A stretch of DNA of 64,000 nt from Galerina marginata (lineage: Eukaryota; Basidiomycota; Agaricomycetes; Agaricales; Galerinaceae), in contig JAECYW010000020.1 of NCBI GenBank assembly GCA_023014335.1, forward strand, positions 1,116,001-1,180,000. Reading direction: 5' to 3'. A model generated the notes under the pieces. That model did no database searches and was not told the origin of the DNA. It saw only the letters and a program-made list of their open reading frames with translations. This document shows, in pieces, positions 47,571-57,627 of this stretch. The position numbers and the translations under genes were made by a program. Position 1 is the stretch's first letter. Each line of letters opens with the position of its first letter.

Positions 47571-48581
47571 TCTATGGCATTTAGCACTTCTTACCTCCTT
47601 GTTTGCGTGGTTCTTCGAGCCGCGGCATCTCAGGTTAGTCAAATTCCTTCTTTTCCTCCGTACTTCTGACCACCTTACATCTCACAGACTGCTGCTGAAG
47701 CTCATTTCAGCGCGCCATCCTCACGCCTACCCCCCTTCGGACCTGACGCCGATCTCGTAACACAAATGTAAGACTCGTCGAACATTATCTTCCCGCCCAA
47801 CTAATCAACTTCTCGTTTACAGCCTATTCCTGCGGTTCTTCGAGCCGCGCCGTCTTTTCACCTTCCTCTTCCCAACTCGACACCAATTACTTGTCCTTAA
47901 CGTCGTTATATTTCCTATTTGTGAGTCTATCTATGAATGGAGATCGAGTGAGTAAACTTGTAGAAGACGATGCTGATGAGTTTGCATAATAAGGTTGCCA
48001 ATGAATGTAAGGCTCGTCGAGCCTCGTCTTTTCTACAACTGACCTGCTGTTTTTAGAGCACATTCCTGAGGTTCATCGAGCCGCCTCGTCTCAGCACGTT
48101 CTACCGGATTACTTGGGCATGATATTTCCCCATGTACTCGTGTTCGTGTCATGCTCTTCGAGCCGCGTTTCTGTACAGCTGACCAGTTTTTCCCAAACAG
48201 CCCGTTCTTGCGATTCTTCGAGTCACGCCGTTTTCATGCCCACCTCCTTACGCAAATGTATGGATTGTCTAAGGTTGATTTTCAATACAACTCATCGGTT
48301 AATTCTTTTATAGCTCGTTGACGCGGCTCAAAGAACCGCGCCATTTTTGGACTACAGACCTGTTTGACTTGTCTCAAATAAGAGGTTCGTCGAACCACGT
48401 CTATTCGCTGTAGTATGCTAAATTACCGCATTTGTCGTGTCTATTTACCATCCAGTCGTCTTTGTTTCGCGGTTCGATGAGCCGTGCGCTGTGGGTATTC
48501 ACCGTACTAGTACTTTACACTGCTGTATTAATTACCACTGCAATATTATTTCAAACTTGTAATTCCGCGGCTCAACGAACC
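47532..48581. repeat. Dispersed palindromes, cluster 2
   Basis: Cores lie at 47532, 47609, 47834, 48011, 48070, 48152, 48212, 48325, 48384, 48471 and 48569, mostly 55-180 bp apart. Arms vary together. 48011 is GGCTCGTCGAGCC (perfect), 48384 is GGTTCGTCGAACC (perfect), and 48212 is GATTCTTCGAGTC (outer G-C pair exchanged for A-T). Copies at 48325 and 48569 are reversed. The sequence between them is AT-richer and non-coding. Confidence 0.8.
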
Positions 48582-49489
48582 TTACTGTAGTCGTCAAAGC
48601 AATTTTCTTGACCGCTGTAACTGTCGTTTATTATACAGAGAATGGCAGCATACTTGGGCTGTACTATTTCGTGAAATAAATCACATATCCGTCGATTGTA
48701 CGTGAGTTGAATACTATTGATCTATAAGGCTCTTCCATCGTATCTTACTTTCAGTAAATGTTTCGAATAGAATAACATTCAGATAAGAAACTAGTTACTA
48801 TACTAATAAGTAATATACGCACAAAGAAAATGAATACAATTTAAATAGAGAAAGGGACATTGGGGCTGAGATTTGGCAATTGCGAAGAAGACGATGAGGG
48901 CAAAGGAGGTATGAATAGCAGTCGGTATAATGGGCAACGGCATGAGGAGCGGGCAATGTTACGACCGCGCGTGAATACAGATGCGCCTGTAAGAATATTT
49001 ATTCGTTAATTTCCAGCTAAACGATTGCAAGAAAGGAAAGAGAAACAATACTCACTAATAGAAGAGATATGAAGGGCAAGTGAGTTTCATACTGAGGACA
49101 CGGGCGTAAGGTCAGTAAAACGTTCGTTGAAAGTATGAATTGGAAGGAATACGTACCAGGCAGCACGACGAGGAGAAGGGATGGACGACACCGCACATCG
49201 TTGCTTAAAACGATGATGAGATGTGGACGAGAACGACGAAGGCGGTGCAGAAGGCCGAAAAATGACGTCTTGGGAGACTGGGATCTAAAGAAATAAGGTC
49301 AGTTCGAGTGAAAACAAGGAAAAAGACGGACGAACCGCAGAGCAAGTAAAGCTGGTGCTGGATGAACCGAAAAAAGGCCCGACATATTGCTGGCGTTGGC
49401 TGGGATTGAAAGTGTGTCGGGGGCGGGTTCAACGTAAGCTCTGACCGCTACAGTTGGGTCGAGAGACGAAGGGAGGAGCGGAACGCCGG
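48582..49489. other. Non-coding stretch between palindrome clusters
   Basis: AT-rich up to about 48900, then purine-rich on plus. Minus-strand donor-like GTGAGT (about 49052) and GTACGT (about 49157) match similarly spaced signals near 46231 and 46336 beside unit A, so this flank was duplicated with the unit. No gene product is recognisable. Confidence 0.4.
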
Positions 49490-50530
49490 GAGGGGAGAAC
49501 TGGACCAGCAGAACGGAGAAGCAGACACAGACAGAGGTCCAAGGCAACGGCGAATTGTTCAGGATGGGCGCTGCTGAGAGCGGACGAACGTGGGTCGCCA
49601 CTCATGAGTTTGGCTTGACTGGAGAAGAGCTGTATGACCGGTGCAGGGAGAGGGGGAAACAGCAGCGGGGCAGAACACCAGGAAGGCGGCACGCCGAAGG
49701 AGACGGGCGCTGAGGGAGGGTGAGCTGGCACCTCTATTCAAAAGCCCAACTCGTAAGGCAGTAGCAACAGCGGCGGCTATGGTGCCCAAAACACGGTGGG
49801 TACATCTTGAATTGGAAGTGAGACTGCCAATGTACTGGGCCAAGAGCAGCAGCGGCGGTGAGTGCGGTGGGCTGGATACAGAAGGGAGGGTGCGTGTGTC
49901 TTGAAACACGAGTCAGACTCATGTTTACGCGCGGACTTGGGGCGGGAGGGAAGGTGGTGAATGAGGAGGGAGGGACGGGATGGTGGTGGTGGGAGCCGAT
50001 CCGAAATGGGACCAATGATCGCATCAGTTCGTGATTCCGTGAACTTCCAAATCACATCGCAAAGCCATTAGATACAAACAATGCCAACGCGATCAATCGC
50101 GCCAATTCCTCCAAGTCCGAATTTCACCACCACTCTCCCTCGTCCTCTCTCACCACCATCCCGCCCGCGCCCGCCTGCCCGTACTATTGCGAGTCTAACT
50201 CGTAATTCAAGATGTACGCCTCCAAACTTCCCCATCAAGTCCACTGCGACCGCTGCTGCTGCCGCCATTGCCCCCTCAGTAGATTCCAAGTCTAACTCGG
50301 AATTCAAGAACTACTTACGGGTTCAGCACCACAGACGGTGGCAGGCTCTTCAAAAATGCTCGACTACTGAGTACGGACCTTATCCCCACTGCATCTATCT
50401 CTAACCAACGTCGTACACCCAGCCCGCGTTCCAGCATTCCTGCCCGCGAAACCTATGGCCAATTCGGTTATGGGGAACGACTTCGCAAAATTCGTAAGGC
50501 TTTTTGAACCGCCCCTCCTCATCATACAGC
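49490..50530. repeat. Large repeat unit B with inverted halves
   Basis: Similar to unit A in order and content. The left half has the GAGTC-type hairpin at 49814-49828 on minus. The right half has two plus-oriented copies of the hairpin block (50189-50203 and 50286-50300), each followed by AATTCAAGA, where unit A has one. A segment near 50060-50120 (GCCATTAGATACAAACAA) recurs in unit C at about 60193. No coding content is supported. Confidence 0.6.
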
Positions 50531-52167
50531 TGACGCCGTTTTACCTATAGCATTCTCAAATCCCGTCGTTTGCGAGGATCTTCGAGCCCGAGCATTTCAG
50601 GTAAATTAAAATTGATCTTTCTCTCCTTAATTCTGGCTAACGTACACATCTCAAATTGCTGTCAAGGTTCTTCGAGCCGTGCCATGTTCATTCCTGCATC
50701 CTCATAATTTAACGCTGTCTTGTAACTCGTATGTGATGCTCGTCAAACCGCGTTAATTCGTACAACTGATCAGCCTCTCCTTCACAGCTTACTCCTGCGT
50801 AAAACATGAGGAGGAAAAAGGAATCTATTCAGTCTACGTAAGTAACTATTCACCTGAGGAGGACAAAGGGAATCTATTCAGTCTACGTAAGTAGCTATCG
50901 TAAATTACATCTAATCCACTGAACTAGCGAGCGAGCAAGGACGAGGAACAAGTGAATAAAGCCCGTCCGCCGGGCTTCTCCTCCGGGCTTAATCCATGCG
51001 GTTCTTCGAGCCGCGCTATCTTTACGCCTTCACCCTCCTAAGGAGCCGCGGCATATCGAGTAAGTTAGTATTTGTCTTTCCCTTCGAATGTCTGACAACC
51101 TTATATCTTACAGAATGTTGTTTAGGCTCTTCGAGTCGCTCCATATTCGCGCCTAACCTCTCAACCTGACACCGGCTTATCGTTCGAATGTAAGGCTCTT
51201 CTAGTTCCATCTTTTCGTACAACTAATCAACTTCTCCTCTTCAGCATTTTTCTGCGGTTCTTCGAGCCCTGCCTTTTCGACATGTTGCATCCTCCAGCCC
51301 CGTGTCTGCGCCAATTTAGTTGGTTCAGAGTGGCTATACTCTCCGTTTCTACGGGTCGTCCAGCCGCATTCGCGGATCGCCTGGATTATGAAATTGTGAG
51401 TGAATGTATGAATGGAAATCGGGTGAGTTAACTTACCTGAACTCGTAGAAGACGATGCTGATGAGTTTTCTGAATGCAAGGCTCGTCGAGCCTCGTCTTT
51501 TCGTACAGCTGACAATGGTTTTAGAGCTCATTGGTGAGGTTCTTGGATCCGCGCCCATTTCGCACTCTTGACCCGTTTGTGGCGAGTTAAACATGAGGTT
51601 CGTCGAGCCACGTCTTCGCAGATGGCGTGTATTGTGAACTTGTGAGTGAATGTTTGAATTGAGATTGGGAGTTTACTTACCTGAACTTGTAGAAGACGAT
51701 GCTGATGGGTTTGTTGAATGCAAGGTTCGTGGAGCCTCTTAAACTAACTAACTATCACCTTACAGCTCATTCCTGATGCTCTTCGAGCCGCGCCGTCGTC
51801 AAGTTTTCCTCCTCCCAACTCAATGCCGGTTTCCCTTCGCTGTTAATCAGGCTCGTCGAGCCGCGGATCGTTTAAAATATGAAATCGTGAGTGCATGCAT
51901 GAATGGAAATCGAGTGAGCTCACTTACTTGAGTTTGTAGAAGACGATGCTGATGAGTTTGCATAATAAGGTTGCCCTAAATGTAAGACTCATTGAGCCCC
52001 ATCTTTCCTACAAATTACCAGCGTCTTTTAGTTCGCATTTCAGAAGTTCCTCGAGCCCCGCTGCCTTAGTACGTCCCTCCGGATTTTACAAAGTAGTATG
52101 GTAAATTACTGGATGTATTATTTGTAGTTTGCCTCCAATTCATCTCTGATTTGCGACTCAACGAGCC
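50498..52167. repeat. Dispersed palindromes, cluster 3
   Basis: Cores lie at 50498, 50576, 50666, 51000, 51125, 51256, 51480, 51538, 51597, 51724, 51777, 51850, 51986, 52045 and 52155. Two are perfect GGCTCGTCGAGCC copies (51480 and 51850). Several are decayed, such as 51538 and 52045. Most are in forward orientation. The cluster corresponds to cluster 2, following its own large unit in the same way. Confidence 0.75.
51385..52070. repeat. Tandem 245-bp repeat, three copies
   Basis: The word GTAGAAGACGATGCTGATG starts at 51445, 51689 and 51936, giving periods of 244 and 247 bp; a single related copy starts at 47960. Each unit also has GTGAGTGAATGTATGAATGG-like sequence, a CTTAC donor-like word on minus and a palindrome downstream. 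It is non-coding as far as can be seen. Confidence 0.75.
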
Positions 52168-52958
52168 ACATCTTACTTTGTGTTTCGAAAATTTGCCTGA
52201 AGAGTCGCTCACGAAGGGAGTATGTATATATAAAGGTGTACGAAAATAACGAACAAGGTAGAACTACATTTCAAAGGCGGGGCATAAAATAAAGAAGACG
52301 GCGGACTTGTACGCTAATTGATGACGCGAAATAGAGGAGGAGCAGGCAGAGCAAACACTTGTCGTAGTTACCAACAAAAATGATATCAGCGTATTATTAT
52401 TCTTCCTCCGATGATCCATGGCCTTCATCCCCAAAGATACCGCCAAGTCGTACCAAACGGGACCCGAAAAATTGAAATTCGAGCCGTCAGGCTGCTTATA
52501 GAGTATTTTCGTTATCTTTTCACGCGCATTATAGAGTATTTTCTTTATCTTTTCAAGTCGCGCACGGATGACCACCTCGTCGTAAGAACTCCATGTTTCC
52601 TCCTGAAGTACTTAGCATGTAAATGATATTTAGGAAATAAAAACACGTACCAAAGGAATGATGATTATAATAGATGGAGTCAAAGTAAGACCCACGTCAA
52701 ACCTGTCGAGAAAGTTGCGCCCCACCATGTTGAATTTGTGCAACGCAGTGCGTGGGTGATGATGAAAACGGAGGGTTTTTGAGTCGAGCTATCGAAGATG
52801 AACGACTTATAACAGGGAGCGGAACGTGCCCTCAGTAACAAACATGCTGGAAAAACGTGCTTACCATGGTTGCAAGGAGCATGCCACAAATCAAACACGC
52901 ACACGAAAACGGAGGGTCCAAGATATTGTGATTAAAAAAAAAATTACAAGATGTCGTT
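52168..52958. other. No supported gene
   Basis: Short frames only (minus 52575-52264, plus 52411-52626), with no motif. From about 52900 the sequence matches 45930-46060, the block that carries the GGGGCCGC hairpin. Confidence 0.4.
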
Positions 52959-52995
52959 GGGGCCGCAAGATGAAGAAATGAGATGCGGCGGCCCC
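52959..52995. repeat. GGGGCCGC hairpin, copy 2
   Basis: Arms GGGGCCGC (52959-52966) and GCGGCGGCCCC (52985-52995) with loop AAGATGAAGAAATGAGAT, closely matching the copy at 45987. Confidence 0.75.
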
Positions 52996-53028
52996 AAACG
53001 ACGGGTGCGATATGTTACAAGAAAAAAA

Positions 53029-53061
53029 GGGGCCGCAAAACGATGATGATGCGGCGGCCCC
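53029..53061. repeat. GGGGCCGC hairpin, copy 3
   Basis: Arms GGGGCCGC (53029-53036) and GCGGCGGCCCC (53051-53061), 70 bp after copy 2, with a shorter loop rich in GATGAT. Copies 2 and 3 therefore form a small tandem pair, while only one copy exists at 46.0 kb. Confidence 0.75.
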
Positions 53062-53176
53062 CCACAGCAGTGGTACGTATATACAGACAAAAAGAGCCGC
53101 GTTAGACAACAGGAAAACGAGGATGGCTATATTTCATTATAAGCAACGTGTCATTAAAAATGAATTGCAAACATAC

Positions 53177-53764
53177 CTAGTGTATGCGGCTGCTATCGCG
53201 AATAAATTCACTCGCCACAGCTTCACAGCCCGCACGGATGAGCGAAACCTGCGCCGTGTTTCTCTTCAACGCCTGAGCCCACTGCGATGCCGTGTTAAGG
53301 TCGTACTTGCGGTTCTCGTACGCAGCGAGCTTCTCCCGGTACCATGCCTCCGCGCAAGGCAGCCATTGAACACCGGCGAGTCCAGACCTCATGAACGTGG
53401 CGTGTTTGGGCCACCAGGAGCAGTGTGAAGCAGATTCAGCAGAGCAACCGTCGACCTCATACACACCGGATATTATATCCAGTTGTCTCTCGTCGACGGC
53501 ATCATCAACGTACATCTTATTGCCATGCCTGCCCACGACCGCGATGTTGGCGAGAATCGGACCCTCGAGTACTTCGCTATCCGGAACGATATTCGCAGCC
53601 TTCCTTCCGGTAAGGCCTGCCAATAAACGATAGGCCCGCCCGCTGGTTGAACGAAAAATGTCATCTCGCGCCGTTTGATACGCGTTGTAGTTGACTGAAG
53701 TCGGCCGGAATCTTCGAGGCCTGTCACCCAGTCCAATCACTCTCGATCTCCATGGCTTCTTCAC
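53177..53764 (-). CDS. Unrecognised ORF with a SWWPKH segment, no ATG
   Basis: An open frame of about 195 codons that begins at GTG, with a stop three codons upstream. The body looks coding: AYRLLAGLTGRKAANIVPD, VVGRHGNKMYVDDAVDE, SHCSWWPKHATFMRSGLAG, AEAWYREKLAAYENRKYDL. The SWWPK plus SGL plus W-x-R-x-L pattern resembles, from memory, hypothetical proteins dispersed in many copies in mushroom genomes; I cannot verify this here. It lies directly left of a TTAGGG tract and repeat R1, whose TATA box points towards it. The lack of ATG suggests a truncated copy, or a first exon within R1 that I cannot define. Confidence 0.45.
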   Translation of the reverse strand: MKKPWRSRVIGLGDRPRRFRPTSVNYNAYQTARDDIFRSTSGRAYRLLAGLTGRKAANIVPDSEVLEGPILANIAVVGRHGNKMYVDDAVDERQLDIISGVYEVDGCSAESASHCSWWPKHATFMRSGLAGVQWLPCAEAWYREKLAAYENRKYDLNTASQWAQALKRNTAQVSLIRAGCEAVASEFIRDSSRIH

Positions 53765-53770
53765 GACTTC

Positions 53771-53788
53771 TTAGGGTTAGGGTTAGGG
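53771..53788 (+). repeat. Interstitial telomere-like TTAGGG tract 1
   Basis: Two TTAGGG units followed by TTAGGGGGG, between the SWWPKH ORF and repeat R1. TTAGGG is the usual telomere unit of filamentous fungi and mushrooms. Confidence 0.8.
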
Positions 53789-53790
53789 GG

Positions 53791-54653
53791 GTGGAGCAAT
53801 CCGAGCGAAGCGAGGATTGCGGAATAGCTTGATGAGCTAAGGGGCTAAGGACAAGAGCGGCTGTTTGGTAACAATCGCATTCCCTTTCGCCTTTATATAG
53901 GCTCATCGGGTCCATTATAGCAATAATGTGCGGGAGTCATCAAGTCCGTGCCCAGTCCGTCGCGCAAAAGCGTCGGAAAGATGGCGGAGACTTGTCGTGT
54001 TAGATTAAACAATTGTCCGAAGTTCTTCGGGTTATTTTCGCGTCTATCGAGATCCGCGCAACCGTCCGGAAATAATCCGGAACCGCGCAACGGAGTAACT
54101 GTCAACGGAATGTCACCGGAAGCAAATCGGTAGATCTATAATCTCGGAGTCACACATCAAAGAAGCATCTGACAGCGAAGCATCCGGCAAAAGGCCCGGA
54201 AGGGTCCGCAACCAGAAATAGATCTGCTAAAAATATACTAAACTAAACTTAAACTTCGTGTGACTTACATTATGTAAGCGACCCGAGAGGCCTGCTGAAT
54301 AAGCAGAATATCTCCGAGATGCCCGTGAAGCACCAACCGCACCTAACGGTTAGGTTAGGTTAGGTTGGTTCGGGTTCGGGTTCAGGTTAGCTAGTAACAA
54401 TATAGTTAGCTATTGTTTGTATTCTCGATTAAGAGATCGACTTACGGTTAGGTTAGAGTTAGTAAGCAGTTAATTTCTCTCTACCCATCGCTAGTTATGC
54501 GAAAGACTTGGAGTTTTCCAAGAATATATCTATCGACTCAAGACGATAGAAACCAAGAGTAGACCGTAAGTCCGTTCTAAACGAAACTGACTAGTTGAAT
54601 GATAGAACTAGTTCGTGTATTGTAGTGTGAATGTTTTCGGCAAAACATTAATC
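53791..54653. repeat. 863-bp direct repeat R1
   Basis: It matches R2 (55919-56781) at a constant offset of 2128 bp, with no indels and about two substitutions found by eye (near 53853 and 54170). It contains a minus-strand TATA box (53891-53898), a minus ORF of 70 codons (54105-53893) present identically in R2, a degenerate TTAGGT / GTTCGG tract near 54346-54395, and TGTTTT-CGGC-AAAACA near its right end. It could be an LTR, a tandemly duplicated promoter region or a subtelomeric element. No primer-binding site, integrase or reverse transcriptase was seen. Confidence 0.8.
53891..53898 (-). promoter_or_regulatory. TATA box in R1
   Basis: Minus strand TATATAAA in a GAGCCTATATAAAGGCG context. 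It lies about 127 bp upstream of the SWWPKH frame and on its strand. The same box is in R2 at 56019-56026. Confidence 0.5.
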
Positions 54654-55270
54654 TTACCAGGCCGAAGCGAGGCGACTGCCGAACAAAGTCGGTATCATCT
54701 CTGAATTTTCGAGTGCGTCGAAACGCGACCGGCCCAAGGATTGAGGTAATAGCGCCGAAGCTCCCTCGATAGGCCACCGGTTCATCAGCTAAGATAGAAT
54801 CGGCACAAAGCGCATTAGTCCTAAGACGCAGGAATAACGGAGTTCGTTCGAGACGCGAAATTGGTGAAAGTGCTACTAAGAATGCCGAAGCAAGCCGTTC
54901 CCTTCCAGTTAAGCGCCAAGCTTGGGTCACCGAAGCAACCCGCCAGGCCGATAACCCAGACTACCGACGGACTTATGATCCCGCCGGGCAAGGTTCTTTG
55001 AGAGCTTGCATGTAATTCGCCTTTGGTATTATCCTGAATGCGCAGTGGCTTCAAAAATCCGCAACAGACTCGTAGACCGCCCGTGCAACTACACAGTGTC
55101 GATCCGATCCTACAGTTCGATGGCCACACTTGGGTAGCCACTTGATTCTTACGAACGCGGTACACCATGGACACGCCTAAACGGCCAGAGGGTGACTCGC
55201 AACCATTTTAAATGGTCTTGTAGAATACTATCAGTTGGGACTAAATGCGTTCGCGTAATAGCGAGACACA
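54654..55270. other. Segment between R1 and the next ORF
   Basis: Minus frames of 117 codons (55174-54821 and 54930-54577) have no motif I recognise. They may be the downstream continuation of the ORF at 55271-55927, but no splice join was convincing. Confidence 0.35.
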
Positions 55271-55927
55271 CTACAAGTTGAGAAGACGATCTAGGTCTGC
55301 CGTGTATTCCATTGACTCGGGGTCGTTACGAGGGTCTAGGCTAGGCTCCGATTCCCAATCGGAGTCTGAGTCATTTCTAGTCTCGGGAATATCACCTTTA
55401 GACGAAGACGGTAAAACTTCTTCTTCAAACGAGCGGAGAACAGTCTTTTTCCAAAGACTGGTTAAGTCGAAAAGATTTTTCGTGCGCTTTCGCGACACGA
55501 TTATTCGACGATGTAGGAAATCTAATTTACGTATATCGGGCATGTCCACAGGTCCCGAGCCGGTATTGATCCTGGTGGTTAGTGCAGGATCAACCACGTC
55601 AAGGTCGCCAAGGGTGCCGTCAAACATTGGGAATGAGATATCATTCAAACTATTCCCGGCTGCGGCGGTTTCAAACCAACCGCGCCAGAATCCTAAAACT
55701 TGTTCTCCAAGTTCTTTTGCGTTAAAATAATTCCAAGCGGTGTTAAACTCAGACTTGAGTACCAAAACATCGGCGTGCTCTCGTTCAATAGTGCTTAAAC
55801 GACTTGTCCACCGTTTCGATATGTTCTCTCGAGTCCAGTAATGAACCAGATCACTCGGATAGCCTCGCGCAATGTAAAGAGCTGCTAGCTCCGTGATCGC
55901 GGGTTTAGGGTTAGGGTGGTGGAGCAA
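55271..55927 (-). CDS. Unrecognised ORF with FNAKELG and SRKRTKNLFDL segments, no ATG
   Basis: An open frame of 218 codons whose first residues (LHHPNPKPAITEL) are translated from the CCCTAACCCTAA tract itself, and which starts at TTG. Coding-like segments are ALYIARGYPSDLVHYWTREN, FNTAWNYFNAKELGEQVLGF, DGTLGDLDVVDP, IRKLDFLHRRIIVSRKRTK and FDLTSLWKKTVL, then an acidic Ser-rich tail. From memory this resembles the N-terminal part of the same dispersed mushroom hypothetical family as the SWWPKH ORF, but that is unverified. The telomere-like tract has replaced or fused to the true 5' end, so the gene is probably broken. Confidence 0.45.
   Translation of the reverse strand: MLHHPNPKPAITELAALYIARGYPSDLVHYWTRENISKRWTSRLSTIEREHADVLVLKSEFNTAWNYFNAKELGEQVLGFWRGWFETAAAGNSLNDISFPMFDGTLGDLDVVDPALTTRINTGSGPVDMPDIRKLDFLHRRIIVSRKRTKNLFDLTSLWKKTVLRSFEEEVLPSSSKGDIPETRNDSDSDWESEPSLDPRNDPESMEYTADLDRLLNL
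55905..55916 (+). repeat. Interstitial telomere-like TTAGGG tract 2
   Basis: Two TTAGGG units directly before R2, at the same edge of the repeat as tract 1. Confidence 0.8.
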
Positions 55928-56781
55928 TCCGAGCGAAGCGAGGATTGCGGAATAGCTTGATGAGCTAAGGGGCTAAGGACAAGGGCGGCTGTTTGGTAAC
56001 AATCGCATTCCCTTTCGCCTTTATATAGGCTCATCGGGTCCATTATAGCAATAATGTGCGGGAGTCATCAAGTCCGTGCCCAGTCCGTCGCGCAAAAGCG
56101 TCGGAAAGATGGCGGAGACTTGTCGTGTTAGATTAAACAATTGTCCGAAGTTCTTCGGGTTATTTTCGCGTCTATCGAGATCCGCGCAACCGTCCGGAAA
56201 TAATCCGGAACCGCGCAACGGAGTAACTGTCAACGGAATGTCACCGGAAGCAAATCGGTAGATCTATAATCTCGGAGTCACACATCAAAGAAGCATCTGG
56301 CAGCGAAGCATCCGGCAAAAGGCCCGGAAGGGTCCGCAACCAGAAATAGATCTGCTAAAAATATACTAAACTAAACTTAAACTTCGTGTGACTTACATTA
56401 TGTAAGCGACCCGAGAGGCCTGCTGAATAAGCAGAATATCTCCGAGATGCCCGTGAAGCACCAACCGCACCTAACGGTTAGGTTAGGTTAGGTTGGTTCG
56501 GGTTCGGGTTCAGGTTAGCTAGTAACAATATAGTTAGCTATTGTTTGTATTCTCGATTAAGAGATCGACTTACGGTTAGGTTAGAGTTAGTAAGCAGTTA
56601 ATTTCTCTCTACCCATCGCTAGTTATGCGAAAGACTTGGAGTTTTCCAAGAATATATCTATCGACTCAAGACGATAGAAACCAAGAGTAGACCGTAAGTC
56701 CGTTCTAAACGAAACTGACTAGTTGAATGATAGAACTAGTTCGTGTATTGTAGTGTGAATGTTTTCGGCAAAACATTAATC
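55919..56781. repeat. 863-bp direct repeat R2
   Basis: The near-identical partner of R1 (see that entry). Its right border is sharp: R1 continues TTACCAGGCC while R2 continues AGGGACCCATT. Its TATA box (56019-56026, minus) points to the ORF at 55927. Confidence 0.8.
56019..56026 (-). promoter_or_regulatory. TATA box in R2
   Basis: Minus strand TATATAAA, identical context to R1, about 92 bp upstream of the beginning of the frame at 55927. Confidence 0.5.
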
Positions 56782-57264
56782 AGGGACCCATTGCTAGTAA
56801 TTTGGCCAAAATTGACCACTTTCAAAAAAAATCAAAAGTTGTTTTTTGGATAGGGCTATCTAGTCCAATTCCAGAAATACTAAAATTTTGAATTTTGAAT
56901 ATGTTGATGGGAAGTTATAGCATAATTACTAATTTCACCTTGTAATGATTATAGCACAAGCTCAAAGACTCCAAAAATCATGAAACTTGGCCATGTCATG
57001 TTTTCAGTATGGGTCTACAAACCTACCAAGTTTCAGGAATTTTGAATGAATTCCTGGTGTTCTGCTATATTTTGATTATAACTATGAGGACAACATACCA
57101 TAATACTCAGTAATATGGTCTAAAAATCACCAAAGCACTATTATTAGCTAGGTATAGCCAGTAAATAGATGGGTATATACTCATATTTTATTTTACTAAC
57201 ATATGTGGCCAGGAATTCAGACAATATACTGTGGTATGACCAGTGTCACTTTGTGTCACACATT
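56782..57264. other. AT-rich non-coding stretch
   Basis: It begins abruptly at the end of R2 with AGGGACCCATTGCTAGTAAT and is AT-rich with no frame of note. It may be the end of a DNA transposon, because it leads into the nested-hairpin repeats, but no coding evidence exists. Confidence 0.4.
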
Positions 57265-57480
57265 GTGACAGATGTGGCTGTACACCTGACATTCTGCCAG
57301 GTGTGACAAGCTGTCACTGTCTAGTCACACCCTTCTAGTGACAAATGTGGCTATACATCTGACCTTTTGACAGGTGTGACAAGTGGTCACATTCTTAGCT
57401 ACAATAATTACAGTGACAGATGTGGCTGTACACCTGACATTTTGACAGGTGTGATATGTTGTCACTGTTTAGTCACATTT
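57265..57480. repeat. Nested-hairpin tandem repeat, three units of about 74 bp
   Basis: Units start at 57265, 57338 and 57413 with GTGACA. Unit 1 closes with CTGTCAC, so the outer arms GTGACAG / CTGTCAC enclose inner arms ACACCTG / CAGGTGT around a nine-base loop. Unit 2 has decayed inner arms (ACATCTG); unit 3 keeps the inner arms. Subterminal arrays like this occur in some DNA transposons. Confidence 0.8.
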
Positions 57481-57627
57481 CTAGCTACCTTCCAGGGACT
57501 TGATAACAAATTTGAGTCTTTGTATAGTGGGTTAGGGATACTCTAATTCTATGACTTAAAAAATTGTAACTTAGGATGACCTATTGAATAGACTGGTTGT
57601 AAGATGATCTACCTCTTCTTAGAGTAA

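Noticed and set aside
53791..56781. Firm call of an LTR retrotransposon
   Set aside because: Near-identical direct repeats fit, but there is no protease, reverse transcriptase, integrase, primer-binding site or clear target duplication, and the TTAGGG tract at the same inner and outer edge fits a duplication equally well.
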